Source: Rebecca billardiae RCC1528
Lineage: Eukaryota; Haptophyta
Assembly (NCBI GenBank): GCA_965240325.2
Contig: OZ251234.1
Span: 1,550,001-1,614,000 of the forward strand
Length of the DNA: 64,000 nt
Direction: 5' to 3'
A model generated the notes under the pieces. The model saw only the letters and a list, made by a program, of their open reading frames with translations. It searched no databases and was not told the DNA's origin. How positions within the stretch are numbered: the stretch's first letter is position 1; every line of letters starts with the position of its first letter. The translations under genes were made by a program, and so were the position numbers. Below are positions 1 through 10,605 of the stretch, in pieces.

Positions 1-128
1 GCGAACGCGAGCCACACGCCCCGCGCGCGCAGCCGCAAACCGCCTTCCATCGCGGCGAGGCGCGCAGATCGGAGCCGCGAGCTGAGCGAACGGCGATTCG
101 GCGATGGCGGACCCGCGGCCGGGTGTTC

Positions 129-1067
129 ATGCGCGGAATCTCGGATCTCGACGTGGGAATGGCGCGCTCCAAGCTGCACACAGCGTACGACCTCCTCGGC
201 GTGCGCGAGGGCGCGAGCGACGACGAGCTCAAGTCGGCGTACCGCTCGCTGGCCAAGCGGCTACACCCGGATGTGTACGTGCACGACGGCCTGGAGGAGG
301 ACCATCCATGGCTCCCCGTCTCACGCGCGTACGCGCTGCTCACGGACGAGCGCCGCCGGTTTGTGTACGACCAGATGGTGCTGGAGGCGCGTGTGATGCG
401 GCTGGCTGACCCCGAGCGCTTCGAGCGCTGGTTCGAGGGGCACGTCAACGTTGACTACGAGCGCGGCATCGTGTACCGCGGCAGCGACGTCCTGCACAGG
501 ATGGGCGAGGGCGAGCGGTTCGTCATCCGTCACCGGCACGCGCTCGGCTGGGCGCTCACAGGCGCGCTCGTCGGCGGCTTCGCCGCGCGCACGGCATGGG
601 GCTGGCGGCCAGCGCCGGCGGTCGATGACGCCGCCGCCACCGAGGCGCGCGAGGACCCCGCGCGTGTGCGCCGCGAGCGCACCGCCTTCATCGGCGGCCT
701 GCTGAGCGGCACAGGCGCGGCCACTGGCTGGGCGCTCTACCTGCCGCCCGCGAGATCGTGGCGGGGCGGGGCGCTGGTGGGCGGCTCGTCGGTGCTCGCC
801 GCGGCGGCGGGGCACCTGAGTCTCCGCCCGCTATTCGTCGCCGCCGCGGGGCACGAGCCTCGCCAAGCGGATGAGCCCCTCGTTGTGAGCGCGCACGCAA
901 ACAGTCGGCGCACGCACCAGGCAGCGGGCGTGGCGCTCGGCGCGCTGCACGGCCTTCTCGGCGCGCGCCCGCTGGCGCTCGGGTACGGGCGCGTGGCGGC
1001 GTGCGCGGCGATGGGCTGGCTATCCGGCTCCCTGGCGGACAGCCTGCTCGCGCGGCTGCCCGTCTAG
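129..1067 (+). CDS. J-domain (DnaJ/Hsp40-like) protein
   Basis: The N-terminal J domain contains the diagnostic HPD tripeptide at residues 46-48 (bases 264-272), within a pattern typical of helices I-III (YDLLGV...LKSAYRSLAKRLHPD). J domains stimulate the ATPase of Hsp70 partners. The remaining ~220 residues are Gly/Ala-rich with several weakly hydrophobic stretches (about residues 135-155, 185-205, 215-235 and 255-310), so membrane association is possible. There are no zinc-finger or G/F regions, so this is a class III (DNAJC-like) protein of 312 aa. The start is the ATG at 129; the frame is open upstream only through a GTG at 123. A second ATG at 159 also lies before the J domain. The gene lies at the window edge and its promoter is mostly outside. 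The J-domain call is firm; the Hsp70 partner and cell compartment are unknown. Confidence 0.85.
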   Translation: MRGISDLDVGMARSKLHTAYDLLGVREGASDDELKSAYRSLAKRLHPDVYVHDGLEEDHPWLPVSRAYALLTDERRRFVYDQMVLEARVMRLADPERFERWFEGHVNVDYERGIVYRGSDVLHRMGEGERFVIRHRHALGWALTGALVGGFAARTAWGWRPAPAVDDAAATEAREDPARVRRERTAFIGGLLSGTGAATGWALYLPPARSWRGGALVGGSSVLAAAAGHLSLRPLFVAAAGHEPRQADEPLVVSAHANSRRTHQAAGVALGALHGLLGARPLALGYGRVAACAAMGWLSGSLADSLLARLPV

Positions 1068-1075
1068 CGCCAGCG

Positions 1076-1129
1076 GCGATGACTGTTACTCGACACAAGT
1101 AGGCGATGACTGTTACTCGACACAAGTAG
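1076..1129. repeat. 27-bp tandem duplication in the 3' flank
   Basis: The unit starting GCGATGACTGTTACTCGACA occurs twice head to tail (1076-1102 and 1103-1129), beginning 8 bases after the J-domain gene stop codon. The copies are identical, so the duplication is recent or maintained. It probably lies in the 3' UTR. Confidence 0.9.
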
Positions 1130-3096
1130 CCAATGCTGTAGCAGCAGGCGCGTGCGCGACGCCGCGTCGGGGCCGCGTGCCAGTAGTTACTACGTATCTC
1201 GCCTGCCTGGGCTGTCGTGTGGGTCTCTTATTCTGCTTAGCTGAGTTAGCAATAATTTAATAATTATAAGCTGTCTAGGACTAGGAGTGTTGACGACATC
1301 CAGGTGCAGCACCCTCACGTCCGGCTCCCCGTGTGGTGTCAGAGCGCGCTCCCGAGCGCGTGCCTCCGAGCGCGGGGCGGCCGCTTGCTGCAACTTTGGC
1401 CGCCTCGATGAGGTGCGGCAACGCGCCCCTCACCTGCCTGCGCCGGTCTGTTTTGTGGCGGTGTCTTTGTGCAGTGTTGGATGGCGTTAATCACGCCTTA
1501 ACCAAGTGTGCACCGTTAAAACATAGTAAACTGTAATACTGCTACTCCCGACTCCGTCACTTCCGTGAGTAGTACAGCAGTATTCACCGCTCCTAAGAGC
1601 CACCGATCAGTCTGATGAGGCGGCAAGGGCGGGCGCCTATTGTAGTCAAGATTCTGACCGCGTTACACTAAAAATATTATAAAACGTCGTGCTCTTCCTC
1701 AGGGCGGCATGGGGCATGACAACCGCAACCGGGGCAGGTGTCAGAATCAGCAAGCAGTAGATAGCAGCAGATCGGGCAGCAGGGACAAACACCAGGACCA
1801 GCGCTCTTCGCCGTCGTGCCCCCGGCCCCTGGCCCTCGTAGTCGCAGGCTATCACTCCATCGCCGGGCGGATAAGCCCGCGTCGTCACTCGTCAGCACCG
1901 TCTGTCACAGTCAGTGTCAATCGGTCACGACGTGCGCGCGCCACCGCGGTGGTTGCGGTGCCAAGCGTCGTCAGCCATCGCCTCGGAGTAGTCGTCATGC
2001 GCAGCGCCCCCGCGGGCGCGTGCCCCCGGGCGCACGTGCACCATGCGCGCGCGAGCGAGGACCAGTCAGGCTACAGTATATACGGAGTCAAGTGACGTAC
2101 CACTGCACCATGCTCAGACGCCACTCCGACTGGCAGTGTGATGGCACCATTGCTCTGTGCTTACTCCTCACTGTCACCCGGTGCCGTGGGGACATGACTC
2201 CGTCCGATCGCCGCGCACCCGGACGCAGCATACAGGGCCGCAGCGGCAAGCTCAAGGCGCAGCTGCCTCCCACGTGGACGGAATCAGTACCACCACGGAA
2301 GCTACAAACCGGTGTGCTGCAGCTGTCGAGCTCGCGCGTGACCTCACCTGCCCGCCACGGGTGCTGCCTCGCTGCGCCCGGTCCGAGAGCCGCCACGAAC
2401 ACTCCGCGACACGTGCGCGCCGTGCGATCGGGTCGCGTGCCGAGTATGCCGCTGGTTGGACGGCAAGACTCATGCACGCGCAAGTGACAGAGTGCCCATT
2501 GCGCTGCTGACCCGCTGGGCCACCCTGGGGCAGCGCCTTGCGGGCACGGTCCAGCGGACGGTGCGGGCGGAGGAGAGCACGCGGGGCAGAGCCGACAATG
2601 AAGGGGTGCAATGCGGCATGACGCCGGCCCGCGGCGACGGCCTGGCCGGGGTGGTCCGTGGTCGTGGTCGCTGCGACAAGCGAGGGGGTGGTCGCTGCCT
2701 GCACAGACTACCCGTACTTACTTGTCGTTCGAAGCTGATTGGAGTACCAATGACAGCCGGTGTGCTTATGGGAGCACGGGAAGCCTCTTCAGCTGAACGG
2801 CTATCTATCGGCTCCCCTTGCCGCTCAGCGAGGCCGTGTAGCAGCGAGGGCAACCGTCGAATTGCGCTTAGATGTACTCTGGGGAACCGGCGGGAAGGAG
2901 ACGCGAAGGTCGGGAACTGTTCCGAAACCAAGTTTGATAGGAGGCCCCTGTTGGTCCTCCTATTGGCTCCTAACTCGGGCGTTTGCATCTACCCGTGTGT
3001 GACTGGGTGTCCGAAGTGTGCCCATCGCCGTGGCCTGACTTGACTTCGTGGACACCGGCCGCTCCCCCCCCCCCGTCCGAGCTACCGACGAGCGCA
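1130..3096. other. Intergenic region, no supported gene
   Basis: About 2 kb between the J-domain gene and the iron permease. The stretch 1150-2080 has lower GC than the genes. All ORFs are short, overlap on both strands and show no recognisable domain. A C-rich tract (3065-3075) lies about 20 bases before the permease start. The FTR1 promoter and 5' UTR must lie in the right part of this region, but I see no clear TATA box or other element. Confidence 0.5.
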
Positions 3097-4026
3097 ATGT
3101 CCGTGCAGCTATGGAGTGTTCCCATCGCGTCCATCTTCGCTCGCGAGTTCATGGAGGCGACTATCATCATCGGCAACTTCCGCACCCTCGTCAAGCGCGC
3201 GGACTGGGATGAGGCTCGCAAAACGGCCGCGCACCGTGAGATTTGGGTGTCGTCGTTCATCGCCTTCTTCGTCGCCTTCCTCGCGATCCTCGGGCTTGGC
3301 ATCGGTCTCAGCCAGGCGGGCCAGGGGCTGTCGAAGTACTGGGTGCACATCATCGAGGGTATCTCCAAGATGGTCGCGGGGATTGCGATCGCGGCGCTGT
3401 CGCTCAAGGTGCCGTTCTGGCTCGGCATCTACCGCAACAAGAAGGAGGAGGAGAAGCACGCGCAGGAGGACGCAAAGGTGGTGGAGAAGTTCAAGATGAG
3501 CGCCTCCGAGCTGCGCTTCAACATCATCTGGAACGTGTGGCGCGAGATGGCCGAGACGGGCGCGTTCCTCATCCCCGCCTTCCTCAACGGCAACGAGCTC
3601 GCCATCCCACTCTCGGGCGTGATCGGCGTCGCGATCGGCGTCGCGCTCGGCCTCTCGATCTACTTCGGCAACAAGCACCTGAAGGAGAAGAAGTACCTGG
3701 CGGCGTTCATGGCGGTGTTCCTCGGCTGCCTCGCCTCCGGGCTCTTCACCGGCGGCATCCAGTACATCGAGCTGGAGACGTGGGGAAGGTCGCGCACGGC
3801 CTTTGTCTTTCCGAACGCGTACGCGCACTGGAAGCTGCCCTTCACGCTGCTCAAGCCGTTCGGGTACTACAGCAACCCGTCCGTGCTCATGATCGGCGTG
3901 TACTGGGCGTACGCCTTCTTGATCGCGTGCGGCCACGCGTTCTTCCTCTTCCAGAAGAGGCAGATCGAGAAGGAGGAGGCGAAGATGGTCGGGGCCGGGA
4001 TCCAGCCGGCGGCGGCGGAGGTCTGA
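3097..4026 (+). CDS. FTR1/EfeU-family high-affinity iron permease
   Basis: A 309-aa multi-pass membrane protein with two R-E-x-x-E motifs: REFME at residues 16-20 inside the first hydrophobic segment, and REMAE at residues 149-153. Paired REXXE motifs in membrane helices are the signature of the FTR1/EfeU iron-permease family, where they coordinate iron during transport. Hydrophobic segments lie near residues 8-28, 50-72, 85-110, 150-195, 205-230 and 270-290; a charged Lys/Glu loop lies near 112-135. Yeast Ftr1 works with a multicopper ferroxidase on the plasma membrane; no ferroxidase is seen here. The start ATG at 3097 is chosen because the first REXXE helix follows at once; the frame is open upstream only from non-ATG codons. 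Short for a fungal Ftr1 but usual for algal or bacterial forms. Confidence 0.88.
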   Translation: MSVQLWSVPIASIFAREFMEATIIIGNFRTLVKRADWDEARKTAAHREIWVSSFIAFFVAFLAILGLGIGLSQAGQGLSKYWVHIIEGISKMVAGIAIAALSLKVPFWLGIYRNKKEEEKHAQEDAKVVEKFKMSASELRFNIIWNVWREMAETGAFLIPAFLNGNELAIPLSGVIGVAIGVALGLSIYFGNKHLKEKKYLAAFMAVFLGCLASGLFTGGIQYIELETWGRSRTAFVFPNAYAHWKLPFTLLKPFGYYSNPSVLMIGVYWAYAFLIACGHAFFLFQKRQIEKEEAKMVGAGIQPAAAEV

Positions 4027-4551
4027 TCTGGCGGATCAGAACCGCGCCGATGCAGAGGCCGAACGGGCGACGTGACGTCTGTGAGGTCTAGCATGCTGCC
4101 GCGTGCGCACGCGGCAAAGCGCCGCCGCATGTGCGTGCCATAAGGCCGCGCGCAGCAGTCGATTGCGACTCGTGCGACGCCGCAGTCTTTGTGCAGGACG
4201 CTCTCGGCGCGGTGGAGTGGCCGAGCCCGAGTTACACTTGTAACAGAGTCTCATTCGACTCTGAGTCCGACGATGTCTGACTGACTATTCAGACAACGCC
4301 CCTGCCTCAGTGATTGTATAGAGGATACGATGATGATGACGACGACTCAAGACGATCGGAGTGGCCCGAATCGGGCCGGGGCCGTGGGCCGCCCGTGTGG
4401 CATGCCGTCGTCGTCGATCCGCGCTCCGTCGCCAGCGCGGCTGAGAAAAAGTCTGACCGTGCCAGTAGTTCCACACGACCGCACGCGGATTCCCCGCGGA
4501 CCCCCCGGCCCCGCGTACCACCGCCCGTCGGGAGGCTCCGCCCCGACGCGC
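4027..4551. other. Convergent 3' intergenic region
   Basis: Separates the 3' ends of the iron permease (plus) and the large minus-strand gene. It contains the 20-bp palindrome listed separately and a (GAT/GAC)-rich patch near 4325-4350. No ORF with a recognisable domain. Confidence 0.5.
4097..4116. other. Perfect 20-bp palindrome
   Basis: TGCCGCGTGCGCACGCGGCA equals its own reverse complement. It begins 71 bases downstream of the iron-permease stop codon, probably in the 3' UTR. It could form a cruciform or be a dimeric protein site; function is unknown. Confidence 0.7.
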
Positions 4552-7500
4552 TCAGCCCCCGCGCGCGGCCCCGCCGGACGCCGCGTGCGAGTGCCCGTCC
4601 GAGCCATGCCGCGAGACGTGACTGGCCGGGCTGCCCTCGACCGCGCGGTGCGCGAGCTCGCGCAGCAGCCGGTCGGCCGGGAGCTCTGAGCCGTCCGCGC
4701 AGAGCGGCAGGCCCTCCGCGTGCGAGGCGTGCGCGCGGCTGGCCACGTCGAGCTCGGCGCACGCCTGCAGCAGCCGCGCGCGCAGCTCGGGCTCGCCGCT
4801 GCTCTCGTCCAGCGGCGGGAAATCGTCCGGCCGCGCCAGCCTGTGCTTGTGCCTCACAAGGGCGACGAGCGCGCGCGGCCGCGCAATGAGCAACTCTGCC
4901 GCGTCGTCGCCCGAGCCCGACGCGGCGGCGCGCGGCGGCGCGTGCAGCGCGCCGGTGGGCGCGGCGGCCGCCTCGCCCGCGGCGGCGGTCGCGCCGCCAC
5001 CCACCGCGCCCAGGTGCGGCGGCGGCCAGGCGGGCGTCGCGCGCAGCGCATCGAGCGCGGCCGTGTCGGCCGCGCCTGCGGGCGCGGCGCGCTCGGCGGG
5101 CTCTGCGTCGGCCGCGCCCTCCGCCGCGCCGCCGGCGACGATGGTTGGCCCGCCACCGGCCGAGCGAAGCCGCACGGGAGGCAGCGGCGCCGGGGCGACG
5201 CGCGCGCCCTCCGCGGCCGCGGGGGGCACGGCGGGCAGCGAGGCCGCGAGCGAGAAGCCAGCGGGCGCGGCGGGCGGCGGCTGCGTGCGCGCCGCCGGCA
5301 GCGGCAGGCTTCCGCCGAGCGCCGCGCCCGCCGCGGCCTCGTCGGCTCTGGCGCGCGCGCTCGCACTCACAAGGAGTTCGAGTGTGCGCGCGGCGCCCGC
5401 CGCCGGCTGCGTGGCGGTGAGGACGGCGCGGCCCAGGGCGTGGAGCGAGCCGAGCTCCAGCGCCGCGCGCGCGGCGTGCGCGTGCGAGCCGCGCGCGCCG
5501 CCGCCACCGCCCGCCGCCCCCGCCGCCGGCGCGTGCACCAACGGCGGCAGCTCACAGACGACGGCGCTGTCGCCAGCGGCCGCGCACGCCGCCGCCGCGA
5601 GCGACTCGGAGGCGGCAAGCCAGAAGCGAACGTCCGCGCTCCACTGCGGCGCGCGCGCGCGCGACGGGTCCGCGCCGCGCGCGAGGTGCGCGCCGAGCAG
5701 CGCCTCGCCCGTGCGCGCGAGCAGCAGCAGCACCGCCAGCGCCGCGTCCGCGGGCGCGAGCGCGCGCGCCGCGTCCCGCGCGTGCAGTCGCGTCGCGACC
5801 GCCCACGCGCGCGCGCCGTCAGACACGGCGCCTGGCTTGGGGAAGGGGCGGAAGGAGGCCCAGCCGGCGTGCGTGCGCACGCTCGCGCACGCTGTGAGCG
5901 CGAGCGAGGCCGCCGCCGCGTCGACGAACGCGCCGATCGCCGCGCGCATGCCCGTGCGCAGCGCGCCGAGCGCGCCGTGCACCGGCTCTGCCCATGGGGG
6001 CGGTGCGCCCTCGCGCGCGGCGCCGCCCGCGCCCGCGGCGTGTGCGCGCGCGCTGAGCGCGCCCGCGTCCGCCGGCACGCGCAGCGCGCGCGCCGTGCGC
6101 TCCACCACGTGCGCCAGCGTGCCCGCGACGAGCAGCCCGTCCTGCGGCCGCGCGGGCGCCTCGGCCGCGCGCGCGCGCTGCGCCTGAAGCAGCGCATCGG
6201 CGTGCGCGCCGTAGCCTCTCAGCAGCCCGCCCACTGCGACGCCGACGGCCGGTGCGAGGGCTTCGAGCGCGTCAGTGCGCGCGCCCGCGAGCAGCAGCCA
6301 CTCGAGGTCGGGCAGCGCCTTCGCGCACGACGCGAGCACGCGCTCGGGCGCCCACGCGGGCGCGGCGCCGGCCGAGCCTGCCGCCGCACCGCCGGGCGGC
6401 GCCGGCTGCACGCCGCCGCCCGCCGGCGCTGCCAGCTCCGCGCTCGCGCGCGAGGCGCGCGCCGGGCGGCCGAGCGCGCTCGGGAGCGGCGGGCCCGCGT
6501 CCGCGGCGGCGGAGCGCAGCGCGGGCGGTGGCACGCGGACGCGACCGGCCGGCTCAGGCCCGCCCGCGCCCGCCGCCCGCGCCATCGCCGCCGCCGGGTC
6601 AGCCGCGCTGCCGCCGGCCGCAGGCGCCACCACGAGCACCCGGCGGCCGCGCTCGGCCGGCGGCGTCGCGGCGAGCGTCGCCCGCGGCGCGGCAGAGATG
6701 CGCGGCGGCGAGCGGCGAGGGAGGCAGAGCCAGCGGCGGACGCCGCGCGCGGCCGAGGCGCCGGGGCGCGCGCCGGGCGACGACGCGTGCCCCAGCCGCT
6801 CGGAGAGCCGGAGGCGCGGCACCGCGGCGGCGGCGCCGCCGCTGCCACTGCCGCTGCCACTGCCGCGCCGGCCGCCAGGCGCGGCCGCGCCGGCCGCGGC
6901 ACCGCCCACGCTGGCCGGCGGCTGCGCGCGCTCGGCGGCGGCGTGCGGCGGCGGCTGCGTGTCGCTGTCGCGCCAGCCCGAGCGCAGCGCGACGAGGTGC
7001 TCGTGCAGCGCCTGCTCCAGCGCGCGCAGCACCTCAGGCCCCACCTGCAGCAGGCCAAGCCGGAGCTCGGCCGCCGAGCCCGCGCCGACGGCGCGCGCCA
7101 CGCGCGCCTCCGCGCGCTGTACTCGCTGGCAGAGCGGCACGACGAGGCGCCACAGCGGCACCGCCGTCGCCGAGCCGAAGGCCGCCTCGGGCGTCGTGGC
7201 GGGCGCCACGCGCGCCGCGCTGCCCTCCGCCGGCGCGCCCTCCGCCGGCGCGGGCAGCTCGCCCGACTCTCGGCGCGCGCGCAGTGTCCGCTCCGCAGCG
7301 GCATACGCGCCGCCCGCCTCGGCCGCGGCGGCGGGGAGGATGGCGTCGAGCGCGGCGCCGGCGAGCGCGGTATACCGCGCGAGGCCGAACGCGCCCGCCC
7401 GCTCGCGCGCGCCCAGCGCGCTCGCGAACGGCCCGCCCGCCGCGAGCAGCGGCTCGTCCGCCGCGGCCGTGCGCACGAGCACACGTTCGTAGTCGACCAG

Positions 7501-7989
7501 AGCGCTCACCGCGTTGTTGAGCGCGTCCGTGGGCGCGGGGCTGCCGTGCTGCGCCCAGCGCTGCTTGCGGTGCGCGTCGGCCACTTCGGTCGCCTCGTCG
7601 ATGTGCCGCCGGCGCAGCTGCACGTACGACGGCCACGCGTCGCGCGCGCCCGCGACAATCACGAGCGCGAGCGTGAGCGCATGAACCCGCTCCGTGTCGC
7701 GAGCGGGCGTGGCGAGCAGCCGCTCGACGAGTGCGGTGCGCAGCGCGGAGGCGTGCTGGTCGGAGACGCGCAGCGCCGTCGTCGACGACGCGCTCGGCGC
7801 GGGCGCGTTCGCCGCGCCGAACACGTGCTGCAGCGGCGGCAGAGCCGTCGGCAGCCGCCCATAGCTCGCATGCGGCGTGAGCGCACTATGCCACGTGCGC
7901 AGCCGCTCGAGCGCGGCGTGCACGTCGTCTTCGGCGAGGAGCCGTAAGACCGCCTCTGCCTGCGCGGCGTCGCCCCCGTCAGCCGCCAT
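4552..7989 (-). CDS. Large Ala-rich protein of unknown function
   Basis: A continuous 1145-codon frame starting at the ATG at 7989. I do not recognise a family. The N-terminal ~270 residues look like an ordinary helical domain (for example AEAVLRLLAEDDVHAALERL, then VQLRRRHIDEATEVADAHRK). The middle is low-complexity Ala/Gly/Pro. The C-terminal ~80 residues regain mixed composition (PRALVALVRHKHRL...FPPLDESSGEPELRARLLQ). A GTGAGT sequence near 5370 and GTGAGG near 4855 on this strand could be donors, so in-frame introns may be hidden. An opposing frame (4720-7947, plus) is Arg-rich and looks like antisense. A helical scaffold or tethering subunit is possible, but no function is assigned. Confidence 0.55.
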   Translation of the reverse strand: MAADGGDAAQAEAVLRLLAEDDVHAALERLRTWHSALTPHASYGRLPTALPPLQHVFGAANAPAPSASSTTALRVSDQHASALRTALVERLLATPARDTERVHALTLALVIVAGARDAWPSYVQLRRRHIDEATEVADAHRKQRWAQHGSPAPTDALNNAVSALVDYERVLVRTAAADEPLLAAGGPFASALGARERAGAFGLARYTALAGAALDAILPAAAAEAGGAYAAAERTLRARRESGELPAPAEGAPAEGSAARVAPATTPEAAFGSATAVPLWRLVVPLCQRVQRAEARVARAVGAGSAAELRLGLLQVGPEVLRALEQALHEHLVALRSGWRDSDTQPPPHAAAERAQPPASVGGAAAGAAAPGGRRGSGSGSGSGGAAAAVPRLRLSERLGHASSPGARPGASAARGVRRWLCLPRRSPPRISAAPRATLAATPPAERGRRVLVVAPAAGGSAADPAAAMARAAGAGGPEPAGRVRVPPPALRSAAADAGPPLPSALGRPARASRASAELAAPAGGGVQPAPPGGAAAGSAGAAPAWAPERVLASCAKALPDLEWLLLAGARTDALEALAPAVGVAVGGLLRGYGAHADALLQAQRARAAEAPARPQDGLLVAGTLAHVVERTARALRVPADAGALSARAHAAGAGGAAREGAPPPWAEPVHGALGALRTGMRAAIGAFVDAAAASLALTACASVRTHAGWASFRPFPKPGAVSDGARAWAVATRLHARDAARALAPADAALAVLLLLARTGEALLGAHLARGADPSRARAPQWSADVRFWLAASESLAAAACAAAGDSAVVCELPPLVHAPAAGAAGGGGGARGSHAHAARAALELGSLHALGRAVLTATQPAAGAARTLELLVSASARARADEAAAGAALGGSLPLPAARTQPPPAAPAGFSLAASLPAVPPAAAEGARVAPAPLPPVRLRSAGGGPTIVAGGAAEGAADAEPAERAAPAGAADTAALDALRATPAWPPPHLGAVGGGATAAAGEAAAAPTGALHAPPRAAASGSGDDAAELLIARPRALVALVRHKHRLARPDDFPPLDESSGEPELRARLLQACAELDVASRAHASHAEGLPLCADGSELPADRLLRELAHRAVEGSPASHVSRHGSDGHSHAASGGAARGG

Positions 7990-8359
7990 CTGCGCCCGCG
8001 GTCGCGCCAGGCGCCGGCGGTGCAAACGTCGGCCAGCCGCGGGGGCAGCAAGGAGGAAGGGGCGGCCTCGATGAGCGTGCAAAGGCCGGCCCAGTCCATG
8101 CACTCGCCAGCGGGGGCAAGCGCGAGCGGCACGCGCTTGGGCAGAGCTGATCAAGAACGGTGCCGCTTCTCGTCGCGTCGGTGGCCACGAGATCACACTG
8201 TGTGCACCCTCTGACGTTCCAACTGCCTACACGGCGACTGCGTAACAATGCACACCCTCGGCGGAACGGCGCGTTTGTAGAAACACAAGCGGTGAGCAGG
8301 CTCCCAAGCGTACCGTAGCGCACGCGAGAATTAACGGCCGTGGCTTCGCCCCGCCCGCC
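7990..8359. promoter_or_regulatory. Divergent intergenic (shared promoter region)
   Basis: A 370-bp gap between two divergent ATGs (7989 minus, 8360 plus) that must carry both transcription starts. No clear TATA box. Inferred from gene layout only. Confidence 0.45.
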
Positions 8360-10086
8360 ATGGCGGGTGCCGCGTCCAAGCAGGCGCGCGTCGGGCGCGC
8401 TGGGCCGCCGTCGGCGACCGCGGCGTCGGCGACGGGCGCACGGCTGGACGCACTGCGCGCGGTCGCGCTGCAGCAGCACCGCTTGCGCGAGCTCGGGCTC
8501 AACGGCCGGCAGCCTGGCGCGCGCACGGCGGGCGCGGCGCGGCGAGCGGCCGCGCACGATGGCGGCGGTGCCGCCGCGGGCGCGGGCGCCGAGGCGGAGG
8601 AAGAGGACGACGACGGATCGCCGGCGGAGCTGACACTCGCGCAGCGCATGGGGCTCGTCGAGGCGCCCGACCCCAAGCTCACCGACTCGGAGTGGGACGT
8701 GGTCGCCGCGCGCGCGCGCGAGCACGAGCGCGGCGCGGCGCCGTGCGCTATTTGCTGCGAGCCGTTCGCGACGCCGGGCGAGCAGGTGCTCCTCTCGTGC
8801 TCGCACGTGTTCCACCGCGTGTGCCTGCGCTCATGGGAGCGCCACTCCAAGCGGCGCACCTGCCCGTGCTGCCGCAAGGACCACTACCAGACGCGCGCGC
8901 TGCCGGACAGCGACGGACCCGCCCACTATCGAGCGCAGTGCGCGCGCGTGCTGCAGGCGTGCTGGCGGGGCTCGCGCGCGCGCGCGCTCGCGCGCGTCGA
9001 GCGCGCGCGCGCCGACCCGGCCGCGCTGCGCGCGTACTGCGCCGACCGCCTCGGCTCGCTCTCCGACGCGCTGCTGCGCCGCGTCTCGTCCGCGCACGGC
9101 GAGACCGCGGCGGCGATTGCAGAGCTCGACGCCGCCGCGGCCGCGCGCGGCGCGCTCTTCGCCGCCGTGCCCGCGGCCAGCGGGGCGCGGGCGGAGGGCG
9201 GCGAGGTGTGCGGCGCGTGCGACGCGGGCGCGTCGGCGCGCACCGGAGGCACCGGCTGGGCGTCGATCGCCGCGCGCGCGCGCGCGCGCGCGGCGAGCGA
9301 GAGTGTGCTGTGTGTCTGCAGCCGTGCGCGCTCGGCGCGGCCGGCGGCGGCGGCGCGGCCGGCGGCCGCGCGCGCGGCGCGGGGCGCGGCGTGAGCCTGC
9401 TGTCGTGCTCGCACGTGCTGCACACGCACTGCGTCGAGGCCTTCGAGGCGTTCGCGCTGCCCGGCGCGGCGGTGCACTGCCCAGAGTGCCGGGAGCTGTA
9501 CGCGCGCGTCCCACTGCCGCCCGCGCGGTCGCAACCGCCACCGCCACCGCCGCGGCCGGAGCCGCCGCCGCAACGCGGCGCCGCGCAAGGCGCCGCGTCG
9601 GCGCACGCCGCGCCCGCCGCCGCGCCGCCGGACACCGATTCGGACGAGCGCATCTCGGCCGCGGAGATCGAGCGGCTGCTCGAGGAGCGGCGGCGGCAGC
9701 AGCAGGGCCGCCCCACGGGCCTCGAGCTGGCGAGGGAACTCGTCGGGCTGGGCGGCGCCGAGGTGGCGGCGCGGCCGCGCGACGCGCGCGCTGCAGAGGC
9801 GGGCGTCGGCGCGCGCCGCGGCAGCTTCGGCGCGGGCGGCGCGAAGCGGGCACCCGCTGCAGCGCACGGCGGTCGCCCGCCGCCGCCGCGCGCCGGTGGC
9901 CGCGGGCGTGGTGGCGGCGGCCGTGCAGCCGGGCCGGTCCCGAGTGCGCCACCATCGTCCTCAGCCCTGGGACGCGGCCCTGGGAGCCAGCAGCCTAGGC
10001 CCCGGCCCACGCCGAGCGGCTCTGGCCGCGGCGCGGGCGCAGCCCGCGCGGGCGCGGCTGCACTGCCGCCGCCAGCCGGGCGGTGA
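8360..10086 (+). CDS. RNF32-like RING-IQ-RING protein, frame broken once
   Basis: Frame 1 (8360-~9295) encodes a first RING (CAICCEPF ... SCSHVFHRVCLRSWER ... CPCCRKDH, about residues 129-175), then an IQ-like segment (CARVLQACWRGSRARALA). A second RING (CAVCLQPC ... SCSHVLHTHCVEAFE ... CPECRELY) is read in another frame from about 9298 to 10086. RING-IQ-RING is the layout of RNF32 (established knowledge), a predicted E3 ubiquitin ligase with a calmodulin-binding motif. The switch falls at a 22-bp CG run (9271-9292). Skipping one CG dinucleotide joins the frames. A 92-bp phase-0 intron at 9206-9297 (GTGTGCG..GCGAG) would also do so, although its acceptor is not the CAG used elsewhere here. 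The C-terminus is low-complexity Arg/Pro/Gly. Confidence 0.75.
9271..9292. repeat. (CG)11 run at the RNF32-like frame break
   Basis: Eleven CG dinucleotides located where the two RING-coding frames swap. A length change of one unit changes the frame by exactly the needed amount. It could be slippage, a polymorphism or an assembly error. Confidence 0.8.
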
Positions 10087-10605
10087 GTGGATAAGCTATA
10101 GTCATGCGGCGATGACTTCGCGCATTATCGACTATCGGCCATCGACAGACTGTGTCTGTGACGACGACGTACCTTCGATCGATATGACTCAGAATCACAA
10201 GAGACAGTCACTCCGTCACTCGGGAGCCGCCTCCGAGGCGGACACGGGCCCGGTCCGGTCAGCCCGGCGGGACTCGGCTCCGATAGTACCGACTACCGTA
10301 CGGTCTAACTACCGGGGCGTTACGGTCCGTACGCGGTCACTGCTGCTGAGTGCTGTGTAGTCATCAGCTCATTCCGGCTCCGCTGCTCATCATCATCCGA
10401 GTCATCACGTCGACTGTCATCAGATATATCGATCGACGACATCATCACTCGTCTCGTACCATCAGACGCAGGCAGTGCCTCGGTCACCTCCGCCGGATTG
10501 TCAGTGTCACCGTGACACTCACACCGTCACCCGTCACCGACCTGTCCGAAGCTAGTGGCTCTGCTGGCCGCACTGGCTCATTAGGAGCCTGTAGCTTAGT
10601 GATTG
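10087..10605. other. Intergenic region before the LTR element
   Basis: About 500 bp, moderate GC, with many short GTCACTC/GTCATC-type repeats and no credible ORF. It ends with GATTG (10601-10605), the left target-site duplication of the LTR element. Confidence 0.5.

Noticed and set aside
4720-7947. 1075-codon plus-strand ORF opposite the large Ala-rich gene
   Set aside because: Arg-dominated composition without domain signals; expected as antisense of GC-rich coding DNA.
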